Shown here in pieces: positions 53,381-61,626 of a stretch of DNA of 64,000 nt (its first letter is position 1; each line of letters starts with the position of its first letter). The DNA is from CAZFOB01 sp964520325 (GTDB lineage Bacteria > Actinomycetota > JAICYB01). Location: assembly GCA_964520325.1 (NCBI GenBank), contig CAZFOB010000002.1, positions 186,001 through 250,000 of the forward strand, given 5' to 3'. The translations under genes and the position numbers were made by a program. The notes below the pieces were generated by a model. The model was not told the origin of the DNA. It saw nothing but the letters and a program-made list of their open reading frames with translations, and did no database searches.

Positions 53381-54184
53381 TCACGAGCTTCGCAGGTCGC
53401 GCGCCTCGAAGGAAACGATGCCTACGGCAGCAAGAACCACTGAGAGCGCAAGCGGAGCGAGTACCGCTTCTGGCGGAAGTCCGAACGCCAGGATGTTCCG
53501 GCTCAGGTACCACCACCAGGGTGAGACGAAGCGCAACGGCTCGACGATTCCGCCGCTGACGAGTCCGAAGAGGATGAATCCACCCACTCCGACCGCAGCC
53601 GCGACAGCGATCGCGTTGCCCCGGCTCCCGGACGCCGCACCAACCGCGAAAGCGAGCGTGCAATGCAGGATCGCGAAACACGTACACGCCAGACACGCGG
53701 CCATCAGATCGACCATCGAAAGGCCGTCGGAGAGCTGGAACACGGGCGCCGCCGCCACCAGGACGATCGTCGAGACCACACCGATGACCACGACGACGCT
53801 TACCGCCGATAGATAGCGCTCGACGGCAACCCGCCGTCGCGTGATGGGGTTTGCGAGCATCAGCTCGAGCGTGCCGTCTGCCTCTGATCCCGCGATGGCG
53901 CGAGCGCCAACTCCGATCGCGAGGACGAGCATCGCCACCGGCAACACCTGTGCGAAGACCTGGCTGTTGAGGAACCCGGCGGGCGATGTCAACGAAAGCC
54001 CGCCCTGTGCGCCGGCCAACGCCTTCAATCCTTCCGGCGCGTCCTTCAACAGATCGTCGAGGAATGGCTGATCCTTGATGCTCGGATAGAACGCGACGCT
54101 GAGAAGCAGGCCGCCCGAAAGTCCTCCCGCCCACCACAGCGTCGAGCGAAGCCGATCCTTGAGGAAACGCCGGAACGCGATCAC
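53381..54184 (-). CDS. ABC-2 type permease
   Basis: A 267-residue membrane protein with about six spans and GSEADGTLELMLANPITRRR, the ABC-2 motif before the third span. GTG start in a GTGA overlap with the ATPase gene, so it forms a two-gene exporter. Substrate unknown. Confidence 0.85.
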   Translation of the reverse strand: MIAFRRFLKDRLRSTLWWAGGLSGGLLLSVAFYPSIKDQPFLDDLLKDAPEGLKALAGAQGGLSLTSPAGFLNSQVFAQVLPVAMLVLAIGVGARAIAGSEADGTLELMLANPITRRRVAVERYLSAVSVVVVIGVVSTIVLVAAAPVFQLSDGLSMVDLMAACLACTCFAILHCTLAFAVGAASGSRGNAIAVAAAVGVGGFILFGLVSGGIVEPLRFVSPWWWYLSRNILAFGLPPEAVLAPLALSVVLAAVGIVSFEARDLRSS

Positions 54185-55116
54185 GCATCCCCTCTGTAGA
54201 GCGCAAGGAAGACGTCCTCGAGGTCGAACTCGCGGGTGACGATGCGGCGGACCTTGAGCTTCGCCGCCTCCTTGATCACCCGATCGACCGGACCTTCAAC
54301 CACGAGGCTGACGACGTTGCCGGACTTCGTCGCTTCGATCACGCCGGCAAGCGTCTGGAACGGCGTCACGCTCGCGCGTCCGGTGACGTGCAGATCGATG
54401 CGCTGGCGCGCGCGTTTCTGGAGCTCGGCGATACCGGCGACGGCGACGAGCTTGCCGTTGCGAAGGATCCCGACCCGGTCGGCGAGCGCCTCGACCTCGG
54501 GCAAGACGTGGGACGACAGGAACACGGTCGCCCCGTCGCGCTTCACGTCGGCGATGAGCTGGTGGAACTCGTGCTGAAGCAGCGGGTCGAGTCCTTGCGT
54601 CGGTTCGTCCAGCATCAACAGCTCCGGACGATGCATGAACGCCTGGACGATCCCGGCCTTGCGCTTGTTCCCCGTCGACAGCTGGCCCATGCGACGGCCC
54701 GGATCGAGATCGAACCGCTCCAGCAGCTGCAGGACGTATGTGTTGTCGTAGCCGCCGCGCAGCGCGCCGTAGAACTCGACGACGTCGTTGGTGGTGTATC
54801 GCGGATCGATCCTGAGCTCGGCCGGCAGATAGCCGATCCTGCGCCTGACCTCGGTGTCGGCACCTTGCGCTCCCAGCATCTCGAAGGTTCCTGCGGACGG
54901 ACGGACGAAGTCGAGCAGCATCCGGATCGTCGTGCTCTTGCCGGCGCCGTTGGGGCCGAGGTAGCCGAAGACCTCACCGCGTTCGACGGCCAGGTCGAGC
55001 GAATCGACGGCGGTCAATCCTCCGAAGCGCTTCGTCAGTCCGCGCGTCTCGATGATGTGTTCGCGCTGAGCGCGCCGCGTGGGCCTGCTCTTTGCGTTCA
55101 GCTCACTGCCAGACAC
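54181..55116 (-). CDS. ABC transporter ATP-binding protein
   Basis: A 311-residue ATPase: GYLGPNGAGKSTTIRMLLDF (Walker A), QLSTGNKRKAGIVQAFMHRP (signature), LLMLDEPTQGLDP (Walker B), SSHVLPEVE. C-terminal ~80 residues form a DUF4162-like tail. GTG start lies inside the end of a tiny upstream open frame. Coupled to the permease. Confidence 0.92.
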   Translation of the reverse strand: MSGSELNAKSRPTRRAQREHIIETRGLTKRFGGLTAVDSLDLAVERGEVFGYLGPNGAGKSTTIRMLLDFVRPSAGTFEMLGAQGADTEVRRRIGYLPAELRIDPRYTTNDVVEFYGALRGGYDNTYVLQLLERFDLDPGRRMGQLSTGNKRKAGIVQAFMHRPELLMLDEPTQGLDPLLQHEFHQLIADVKRDGATVFLSSHVLPEVEALADRVGILRNGKLVAVAGIAELQKRARQRIDLHVTGRASVTPFQTLAGVIEATKSGNVVSLVVEGPVDRVIKEAAKLKVRRIVTREFDLEDVFLALYRGDA

Positions 55117-55177
55117 TGACGATGGCCGCGACGAGCACGGCCAGATAGTTCACATCGCCCAGGCGATCAAGCGACAT
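55103..55177 (-). CDS. 24-residue membrane peptide, DUF1761-like N-terminus
   Basis: ATG 55177 with AGGAGG five bases upstream, ending in TGA at 55103 and overlapping the ABC ATPase start out of frame. The product reads NYLAVLVAAIVSVW. The start of DUF1761-family membrane proteins is very similar, so this is either a truncated remnant or a small peptide that couples translation to the ABC genes. Confidence 0.5.
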   Translation of the reverse strand: MSLDRLGDVNYLAVLVAAIVSVWQ

Positions 55178-55186
55178 CGAAACCTC

Positions 55187-55750
55187 CTATCTCGTCTCGA
55201 CTCCTCCGCCTAGTGTGGACGCTGAGATCACCGAGTAGCGCGCACCTTTGTTGTGCAGCTGAGATCTGAACAAGACGACCTCCTCGACGACGAACGCCTC
55301 GCGCGGGACGTCCACTTCGGAAAGGTCTCCGATCGCGCTCGGCTTCGGAAAACGCGCCAGAGTGAGGTGGGGACGGAACGGTCGGTCCTCCGCCTCGAAC
55401 CCTGCGGCTTCGAGACTGCGCCGGACGTCGGCGGCAAGCGCCGCAAGCTCGTCCGTGCCATTCCCGAGGCCGAGCCACAAGACACGCGGACGTCCCATGT
55501 TCGGGAAGCCCCCGACGCGGTCGAAGGTCGCGTCGAACGGGGCGTGAGTTGCCGCTGTGTTGCGTAGCGCTGTCGTGGTCGCATCGACGCGGCCTTCGTT
55601 GACTTCGCCGAGAAACTGAAGCGTCACGTGGCGTGCATCGGGACGCGTCCACCGGGCACCCGCAAGTGCGGGACGAAGCCGATCGACGACCCGATCTTCG
55701 ATGGCTGCGTTGAGCGCGCTTGGCACGGCGACCGCAACGAACAGCCTCAC
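55187..55750 (-). CDS. thpR: RNA 2',3'-cyclic phosphodiesterase
   Basis: A 187-residue LigT/ThpR 2H phosphoesterase with both H-x-T motifs: HVTLQFLGEVNE and HLTLARFPKPSA. Opens 2',3'-cyclic ends of RNA fragments. ATG or GTG start at 55750. Confidence 0.9.
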   Translation of the reverse strand: MRLFVAVAVPSALNAAIEDRVVDRLRPALAGARWTRPDARHVTLQFLGEVNEGRVDATTTALRNTAATHAPFDATFDRVGGFPNMGRPRVLWLGLGNGTDELAALAADVRRSLEAAGFEAEDRPFRPHLTLARFPKPSAIGDLSEVDVPREAFVVEEVVLFRSQLHNKGARYSVISASTLGGGVETR

Positions 55751-55760
55751 GGATCGGCTC

Positions 55761-57005
55761 CTACGAGCCGGCCTCGAGCAGATGTGTGCGTAGCAGGCTG
55801 AGCGCGAACGTTGCAGCGAACGCCCGCACCTGGTCGCGGTCCCCCGGCACGCGTATACAGCGGCCGTCGAGCAAACCGTCCGGTCCGGCGATGCCGAGGC
55901 ACATCGTCCCCGGCGGCGCGCCGTCGTGCGGATCCGGTCCGGCCGCGCACGTGATCGCGAGTGCGTAGTCGGTTCCCAATCGCTTCTTCACGCCGACGGC
56001 CATCGCCTGGGCGACCTCCGCGGAGACGAGTCCGTGCTCCTCGATCACCGCGTGAGCAACGTCCAGCTCTTTCACCTTCACGTCGGCGGTGTACGCGACG
56101 ATCCCGCCGACGAAGTAGTCCGAGGATCCCGGGATCCTCGAGATCCGGGCAGCCAATCCGCCGGCCGTGCACGATTCGGCCGTCGAAAGCGTCAGGCCGC
56201 GCTTGGCGAGAAGGTGACCGGTGACCGCTTCGAGGGTCTGGGCGTCGACGCCGTAGACGAACGGGCCGACCCGCTCGCGCACGATCGCCTCGGCTTGGTC
56301 GAGTGCAACAACGCAATCTTCCGGGGTCGCTCCCCGTGCGACGAACCTCAGCTTGATCTCGCCGCCTCCCGGAAGGAAGGCCATGCGCGGATTGTCCGCC
56401 GTCGCGAGATCGGGGAAGACGTCGGCGAGCTCCGACTCCGGCACGCCAACGCACCGCAGCTCGCGCGCGCGGATGATGGCGGCGCTACCCGTGGCGGCGA
56501 GCTCTGGGAGGATCTGCTCCTCGATCATGTGACGCGCCTCGCCCGGAACTCCCGGGATCGCGTAGAGAACGGCGCCCTTGTGCTCGACGCGGATGCCGGG
56601 TGCTGTTCCCCATGGGTTGCTGATCTTCGCAGCGCCGCGCGGGATGTCAGCTTGCTTGGCATTGGCCTCCGGCATCGCGCGTCCGAAGGCCTTGAACCGT
56701 TCGCGGATGTCGTCGACGATCGACTCGTCGCGCTCGAGCTCGGTGCCGACGAGCTTCGCGAGCGCGTCGCGCGTCTTGTCGTCCTGCGTCGGACCCAGGC
56801 CCCCGCTGACGATCACGAACGAGGCATCTGCGCACGCCATCTCGAGGAACCGGACGATCTCGTCCACATCGTCCGAAACATTCGCCGACCACTCGACCGG
56901 CAGGCCAGCCGCGATGAGCAGCTCACCGATCATCGCGGCGTTGGTATTGACCGTGACGCCGGCCAGCAGCTCGTCACCGATACAGATCAACACCGACCTG
57001 CTCAT
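55761..57005 (-). CDS. cinA: CinA family protein (competence/NMN amidohydrolase)
   Basis: A 414-residue protein: GDELLAGVTVNTNAAMIGE and VSGGLGPTQDDKTRDAL (MoCF-like domain), then the NMN deamidase domain with TAESCTAGGLAARISRIPGS. Start ATG 57005 by frame and length; the longer frame adds eighteen residues. Lies between thpR and pgsA. Confidence 0.93.
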   Translation of the reverse strand: MSRSVLICIGDELLAGVTVNTNAAMIGELLIAAGLPVEWSANVSDDVDEIVRFLEMACADASFVIVSGGLGPTQDDKTRDALAKLVGTELERDESIVDDIRERFKAFGRAMPEANAKQADIPRGAAKISNPWGTAPGIRVEHKGAVLYAIPGVPGEARHMIEEQILPELAATGSAAIIRARELRCVGVPESELADVFPDLATADNPRMAFLPGGGEIKLRFVARGATPEDCVVALDQAEAIVRERVGPFVYGVDAQTLEAVTGHLLAKRGLTLSTAESCTAGGLAARISRIPGSSDYFVGGIVAYTADVKVKELDVAHAVIEEHGLVSAEVAQAMAVGVKKRLGTDYALAITCAAGPDPHDGAPPGTMCLGIAGPDGLLDGRCIRVPGDRDQVRAFAATFALSLLRTHLLEAGS

Positions 57006-57021
57006 CGGAACATCTTGGCCC

Positions 57022-57588
57022 TCATCTCCAGGGCTCCCCTGCTCGTCCGGCAAATGCAAGAGAGAGATAGAGGTAGCCCGAGATCACGGTCAGCGCAACA
57101 GCGAGATAGAGGACACCGAGCGCGAGTGCGTTTCCCACCGGAAGCGACGTGAGCAGGATGACGGCGGGGATCTGCGTCAACGTCTTGGCTTTGCCCATCC
57201 GCGATGACGGCATGGCGCGTCCGCGTCGAGCGAGCCAGATGCGCAGACCGACACCGACGACGAACTCTCGCACGAGGATGACGCCGACCGCCCACCACGG
57301 GAGCCGGTCGTCGGCGGCGAGCGCGACAAGAGCAGTTCCGACGAGCAGCTTGTCGGCGATGGGATCGAGGGTCTGTCCAAGGCCCGAGACGAGGCGGAGA
57401 CGGCGTGCCACCCAACCATCGACGGCATCGGTGGCCGCCGCGAACGCGAACACGGCCGCGGCAAGCGCCGGCGCCGACGGCTCACGGAAGACCAGCAACC
57501 ACGCGAAGACCGGGACCAGTGCGACGCGGAGCATGGTGAATGCGTTCGCGAGGTTCAGCGGCGGGACGGAACGCTCTTGTTCGATCAT
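57022..57588 (-). CDS. pgsA: CDP-alcohol phosphatidyltransferase, PgsA-like
   Basis: Makes phosphatidylglycerophosphate (or a related lipid). 188 residues with about five spans and DAVDGWVARRLRLVSGLGQT followed by LDPIADKLL, the CDP-OH-P motif with all aspartates. Linked to cinA and rimO as in many actinobacteria. Confidence 0.9.
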   Translation of the reverse strand: MIEQERSVPPLNLANAFTMLRVALVPVFAWLLVFREPSAPALAAAVFAFAAATDAVDGWVARRLRLVSGLGQTLDPIADKLLVGTALVALAADDRLPWWAVGVILVREFVVGVGLRIWLARRGRAMPSSRMGKAKTLTQIPAVILLTSLPVGNALALGVLYLAVALTVISGYLYLSLAFAGRAGEPWR

Positions 57589-57624
57589 GAGGCGCGCAGC
57601 CTAACGGGGGGTCCCACCTGCGGC

Positions 57625-58962
57625 TCAGATCGCCTGGGCGATGAGGTCGAGACCGTCGACGGCCGTCACGCGCGCGCGGACGAGGTCGCCCATACGCACG
57701 GCGCGCGCGTTGCGCAGCCGGACTTCGGCGTCGACCTCGGGGGCCTCGCGCCACGTGCGTCCGCGGATCTGCAGACCGTCACGCGATTCGACAAGCACGT
57801 CCACTTCCGAGCCCACCAACGTGGCGCGCTTGGCTTCTGCGATCTCCGACTGGATCTCGCCGAGCGCCTCGACGCGTCGGTCGCGCACGGCTTCGGACAC
57901 GCGTCCGCGCAAAAAGCCGTGGGCTTGCGTTCCCTCTTCCTTCGAGTATGGGAAGAACCCGCCCCAATCGAGCTGGGCCTTCGGCAGGAAGTCGGCGAGC
58001 TCTTCGGCATCGGCGTCGGTCTCGCCCGGGAACCCGACGATGAACGCAGAGCGCAGCGAAGCGTCCGGGAAATACGAACGGATCTTGTCGATCATCGCGA
58101 GGAACTTCTCGGCGTCTCCCCACCGGCGCATGCGTTTCACGAGCTTGCCCGACGCGTGCTGCAGCGACAGATCGAAGTACGGCACCGCCGGCGTCGAATC
58201 GGCCACGGCCGACAGCAGCTCGTCCGAGACGTACTGCGGGTACTGGTAGAGCATCCGCAGCCAGAGCAGTCCGTCGACCTCACCGAGCTGCCGCAACAGC
58301 GACGGCAGCATCCACTTCGACTCGGTGTCGCGTCCGTACAGCGACATGTCCTGCGCGACGAGCACGACTTCCTTCACGCCTCGTTCGACGAGCCAGCGGA
58401 TCTCAGCCTCGATCGAGCCGGCGTCGCGCGAGCGGTGCCCACCACGGATCGACGGGATCGCGCAGAAGGTGCACACACGGTCGCACCCTTCCGAGATCTT
58501 GACGAACGCGCTCGGCGAGTTCGGCTGCGGTCGCGATTCGATAGCCAGCGACACCTTTCCGGCGTCGAAGCACAGCTGCCGGACGCCGCGCACGGCCTGA
58601 TCGACGATGTCGGGTGCCCTGGCGTAGGAGCCGAGCGACATGAAGCCGTCCACTTCGGGCAGCTCGTCGGCAAGGGTCTTGCCATAGCGCTCGACGAGGC
58701 ATCCCGCGACGAGCACCTTCTGGCCCGTCTTGCGTCCAGCCGCCCTTTGATGAAGGGCATCGAGGATCGCGTCGATCGACTCCTTGCGCGCCGCGTCGAT
58801 GAAGGAGCACGTGTTGACGACGACGACGTCGGCGTCATCGGCGTCCTCGACGGTGGTGTATCCCGAGCGCTCGAGGAGTCCGAGCAGATGGTCGCTGTCC
58901 GTTTCGTTCTTCGGACAGCCGAGAGTGCGGATGTAGATCGTCCTGGTCTTCGCGATGCTCAC
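57625..58962 (-). CDS. rimO: Ribosomal protein S12 methylthiotransferase
   Basis: Radical-SAM methylthiotransferase of 445 residues: TLGCPKNETDSDHLLGLLE, NTCSFIDAARKESIDAIL, SEGCDRVCTFCAIPSIRGGH. C-terminal TRAM. Adds a methylthio group to an S12 Asp. It is a paralogue of miaB. Confidence 0.95.
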   Translation of the reverse strand: MSIAKTRTIYIRTLGCPKNETDSDHLLGLLERSGYTTVEDADDADVVVVNTCSFIDAARKESIDAILDALHQRAAGRKTGQKVLVAGCLVERYGKTLADELPEVDGFMSLGSYARAPDIVDQAVRGVRQLCFDAGKVSLAIESRPQPNSPSAFVKISEGCDRVCTFCAIPSIRGGHRSRDAGSIEAEIRWLVERGVKEVVLVAQDMSLYGRDTESKWMLPSLLRQLGEVDGLLWLRMLYQYPQYVSDELLSAVADSTPAVPYFDLSLQHASGKLVKRMRRWGDAEKFLAMIDKIRSYFPDASLRSAFIVGFPGETDADAEELADFLPKAQLDWGGFFPYSKEEGTQAHGFLRGRVSEAVRDRRVEALGEIQSEIAEAKRATLVGSEVDVLVESRDGLQIRGRTWREAPEVDAEVRLRNARAVRMGDLVRARVTAVDGLDLIAQAI

Positions 58963-58983
58963 GGCTACAAGGGTACGGGCGAA

Positions 58984-59757
58984 CTACCGCGCGGCCGCCG
59001 TTTTTGCCTGCGATGACTCCGACGTCGCCGTATCGTTGGCAGGCAGCTTCGTGGTCTTCGCGTTGAACACCCCGCGGTAGGCACCGGGGCCCGGTTTGCT
59101 GAGGATCTGACCGTTCGCAGTGATCCGTACCGCATCGGCACGGGCGACGAACACGACGACGTCCTCATCGGCTTTGAACGTTTCGAACGTACCCTTCTCA
59201 AGCGTGTCCGCGAAGACCGTATGACCGTCGATCTCGGCTTCGACCCACGTCTTCTGGCCGATCACTTCGAGGCGTACAACAGTTTCGGCAGCGCCGGTCG
59301 AAAGCTCCGGCACCCTGGCTGCCGCGGCGGCAACAGATGGCATGTCGGCGGGGTCATCGCCCGAGCGGAACGCGCCGAAGAGCGCGAGAAGCAGGATCAT
59401 CACACCGGCTGATCCGACGGCTACCTGCCAGCCGCGCCTGTGCGCGGCGGGCGGCACGCGTACGCCTTGCTGCGCGAATCGCGAAAGCTCGGGATCGGGC
59501 TGTCCGCACCGCTTGTCATAGGCCTCGAGGAAAGGCTTGGGCTCAAGACCCAGGTAGGCGACGTAGCTGCGGATGAAGCCTTTGGCGTACGCGCCGCCCG
59601 GCAGGTCCTCGAGTCGATCGTCGTCGATCAGCTCGAGGTAGTCCTGGGAAACGAGTGTGCCGCGCGCCACCGCGTCGAGCGAGATGTGCCGTCGCTCGCG
59701 CTCGGCGCGCAAGGTCGCGCCGATGCCTCGTCGGATGGCTTGGCTAGCGGGACTCAT
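58984..59757 (-). CDS. RodZ-like HTH membrane protein
   Basis: A 257-residue protein. N-terminal HTH_25/Cro-like domain (GATLRAERERRHISLDAVAR, then AKGFIRSYVAYLGLEPKPFL), a membrane span (about 110-130), and a DUF4115 domain outside (QKTWVEAEIDGHTVFADTLE). It has the layout of RodZ, a shape factor. Start at ATG 59757. A TATAGT box on the minus strand near 59795 is a likely -10. Confidence 0.85.
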   Translation of the reverse strand: MSPASQAIRRGIGATLRAERERRHISLDAVARGTLVSQDYLELIDDDRLEDLPGGAYAKGFIRSYVAYLGLEPKPFLEAYDKRCGQPDPELSRFAQQGVRVPPAAHRRGWQVAVGSAGVMILLLALFGAFRSGDDPADMPSVAAAAARVPELSTGAAETVVRLEVIGQKTWVEAEIDGHTVFADTLEKGTFETFKADEDVVVFVARADAVRITANGQILSKPGPGAYRGVFNAKTTKLPANDTATSESSQAKTAAAR

Positions 59758-59805
59758 GAATGTGGGGACACCCCAGTTGAGTCGAGAGGCCCACACTATA
59801 GGTGT

Positions 59806-60441
59806 ATGCCGTCAAGCGAACAATCGGCACTTCCGGAGTCCAGGGCCGCCTTCGTCGTGCTCGAGGGCCTCGACGGGGCGGGGACGACGACGATAGCCTC
59901 GTTGCTGGCCGAGACCCTCGAGGCCCGTGGCCGGCAGGTTCGCTTGACCGCCGAACCGACCGATGGTGCGTTCGGACGGCTTCTCCGGCGCCATATCCGT
60001 CGCGAGGTGACCCTCGACGCCTCCACAGCGGCCCTCATCTTCTCAGCCGACCGGTCCGATCACCTGAACTCGCTGGTCAGACCCACTTTGCGGAGGCAAC
60101 GGTTGGTCGTCTGCGATCGCTACATCCTCTCGACCCTTGCCTATCAGGGGGCCAACGGAGTGTCCATGGACGCCGTACTTGCCGCCTCGGTGGGCTTCGA
60201 CCGCCCCGACGTGACGTTCTTCCTGACGGTGCCGGACGACGTGCGCGCCGAGCGCATGTCCGGTCGCGGGAGGTCCGACCGGTATGAGGACCCTGAGTTA
60301 CAGGAACTGCTCCGACGCGGATACGCGGCGGCTATTCACGTCCTTCGAAGAGCCGGACACCGGATCGAGGAGATCGACGCAACGGCGGGGGTCGACGATG
60401 TCCTCGCGACCATCCTCGCCCGGTTGGACGCCGCACGCTGA
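59806..60441 (+). CDS. tmk: dTMP kinase with altered P-loop
   Basis: A 211-residue thymidylate kinase: FVVLEGLDGAGTTTIASLLA, VCDRYILSTLAYQGAN (DRY), RMSGRGRSDRYEDPE (LID). In place of the Walker A lysine (GAGKST) there is a threonine (GAGTTT). Such variants exist in the family, so it may still be active. Divergent from rodZ with 48 bases between. Confidence 0.85.
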   Translation: MPSSEQSALPESRAAFVVLEGLDGAGTTTIASLLAETLEARGRQVRLTAEPTDGAFGRLLRRHIRREVTLDASTAALIFSADRSDHLNSLVRPTLRRQRLVVCDRYILSTLAYQGANGVSMDAVLAASVGFDRPDVTFFLTVPDDVRAERMSGRGRSDRYEDPELQELLRRGYAAAIHVLRRAGHRIEEIDATAGVDDVLATILARLDAAR

Positions 60442-60449
60442 GACCAGCT

Positions 60450-60477
60450 ATATCCACAGGTGGTTCGGTTATCCACA
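60450..60477 (+). promoter_or_regulatory. Two DnaA-box-like sequences
   Basis: ATATCCACA (60450-60458, one mismatch) and TTATCCACA (60469-60477, perfect) lie 19 bases apart in the same direction, between tmk and the LPNTG protein gene. They could be DnaA-binding regulatory sites. Confidence 0.5.
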
Positions 60478-60480
60478 GGA

Positions 60481-60498
60481 CGGGAATGGTTGTTCCCG
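60481..60498. terminator. Small hairpin after tmk
   Basis: CGGGAA-TGGTTG-TTCCCG, a perfect six-base stem with a six-base loop. No T-run follows. A weak terminator or a regulatory hairpin in the leader of the following gene. Confidence 0.35.
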
Positions 60499-60523
60499 AA
60501 CCCATTCAGGGGAAGGAGTCTGT

Positions 60524-60937
60524 ATGAGGCGTTTGGTTTTGCCTTTTGTGGCAGCTGCAGTGCTTGCGCTCGCTCCGGCGGCGTCCGCTCATCCCGGCGA
60601 CACGACGTGGGCCGGAGCGGATTCAGCACCCACCGACGGCACCGGTCGCACTGAGGGGACCCCCGGTACTCCAGGAACCCCCGGTACTCCGGGAACTGAC
60701 GGCACTCCGGGAACCCCCGGTACTCCGGGAACCCCCGGTACTCCGGGAACCGACGGCACTCCGGGAACCGACGGCACTCCGGGAACACCCGGCACCGGAC
60801 GCACGGCTGGGACGGCACGTCCCGGAAGCCTTCCGAACACCGGCGTCGACGCAGCCAGCGTCGCGCTCGACGGTGTGACGCTGCTCGGCGCAGGCTTCCT
60901 GCTGCTCAAAGTGCGCCGCCGTTTGGCGACGAGCTAG
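60524..60937 (+). CDS. Secreted collagen-like repeat protein with LPNTG anchor
   Basis: A 137-residue exported protein. The signal peptide (LVLPFVAAAVLALAPAASA) precedes a stretch of about 70 residues made of GTPGTP and GTPGTD repeats. At the C-terminus, LPNTGVDAA, a hydrophobic segment (VTLLGAGFLLL) and KVRRR form a sortase sorting signal. GGAAGGAG precedes the ATG. No sortase is seen in the window. Confidence 0.8.
   Translation: MRRLVLPFVAAAVLALAPAASAHPGDTTWAGADSAPTDGTGRTEGTPGTPGTPGTPGTDGTPGTPGTPGTPGTPGTDGTPGTDGTPGTPGTGRTAGTARPGSLPNTGVDAASVALDGVTLLGAGFLLLKVRRRLATS
60665..60790 (+). repeat. 18-base tandem repeat, seven copies
   Basis: Seven units of GGYACTCCGGGAACCSMC in the LPNTG protein gene, each encoding GTPGTP or GTPGTD. 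The unit is a multiple of three, so copy number can change without a frame loss. Confidence 0.85.
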
Positions 60938-60951
60938 TTCAACGCTCCGGA

Positions 60952-60981
60952 GATAGGAGGCGCGATCCGGCGCCTCCTATC
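60952..60981. terminator. Convergent terminator hairpin
   Basis: GATAGGAGGCGC pairs exactly with GCGCCTCCTATC around the loop GATCCG, a twelve-base stem between the convergent LPNTG gene and the monooxygenase gene. No T-run, so it may work as a Rho-assisted or stem-only stop. Confidence 0.65.
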
Positions 60982-60982
60982 T

Positions 60983-61312
60983 TCAGGGGTCGTTCGGGGT
61001 TTGGCTCGCGTACTCGCCCTCGACGAGCTCGAAGCTCCACAGCTCGCTCGCCGTGCCGATAGGTCCGCTCTCCGAGTGCTGACGGTGTCCGGCCGCGAAG
61101 TCCGGTGAGGCGACCCATGCGTCGAATGCATCCTTCGATGCCCACCGCGTGTACACGATGAACCGATCCTTACCATCGGCCGGACGCATCAATTCGAACG
61201 CTTCGAAGCCGTCCTGTTCCTTGATCTTGCCGGCGCGTTTCGCGAACCGCTCCTCGAACTCGGCTGCCCGTTCGGACGGAACCGTCACTGCGTTCATCAC
61301 GATGTAAGGCAT
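60983..61312 (-). CDS. Antibiotic biosynthesis monooxygenase (ABM) family protein
   Basis: A 109-residue ABM-fold protein: YIVMNAVTVPSERAAEFEER, then IKEQDGFEAFELMRPADGKD. The pattern (NAVTVP, GFEAFELMRP, WASKDAFDAWVASPDF) suits heme-degrading or heme-binding HmoA/IsdG-like proteins. ATG 61312 chosen over the extra residues upstream. Confidence 0.8.
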   Translation of the reverse strand: MPYIVMNAVTVPSERAAEFEERFAKRAGKIKEQDGFEAFELMRPADGKDRFIVYTRWASKDAFDAWVASPDFAAGHRQHSESGPIGTASELWSFELVEGEYASQTPNDP

Positions 61313-61443
61313 ACCGCGAGAGTACCGGCCGGACCGTCGTTGGACCATCCGGTTGTCCTCGCCGTCGTCTATCGTCGGCTTCCTTCCCCCGCCCGACGTG
61401 GCCCCGCCCGACGTGGCATGGCCCGCGTAACCTGGGGGAAGGT

Positions 61444-61620
61444 ATGGATCTCATGACGCCGGTGCTAACAGGTGCACTCCTTGCGTTGTTCACATTGATC
61501 CAAACGTGGATCAACAAGGGTCGATTCGATGCCCTCGAAGAGCGGCAGGATCGTCACTTCGAGCATCTGACCTCCGAGATCGCCGCGCTTCGGTCCGACC
61601 TCGCCGGCGTCTTGGGCTGA
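61444..61620 (+). CDS. 58-residue membrane-coiled-coil protein
   Basis: ATG at 61444, with GGGGGAAGG four bases upstream, to TGA at 61620. The product has a membrane segment (VLTGALLALFTLIQTW) followed by a charged coiled coil (ALEERQDRHFEHLTSEIAAL). Shine-Dalgarno, amphipathic design and good codon use argue for a real gene, too short to be found by many gene callers. Function unknown. Confidence 0.65.
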   Translation: MDLMTPVLTGALLALFTLIQTWINKGRFDALEERQDRHFEHLTSEIAALRSDLAGVLG

Positions 61621-61626
61621 GCTGAC

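Noticed and set aside
60665..60790. CRISPR-like array
   Set aside because: Units are adjacent with no spacers and lie in frame inside a signal-peptide/LPNTG protein; this is a coding tandem repeat.
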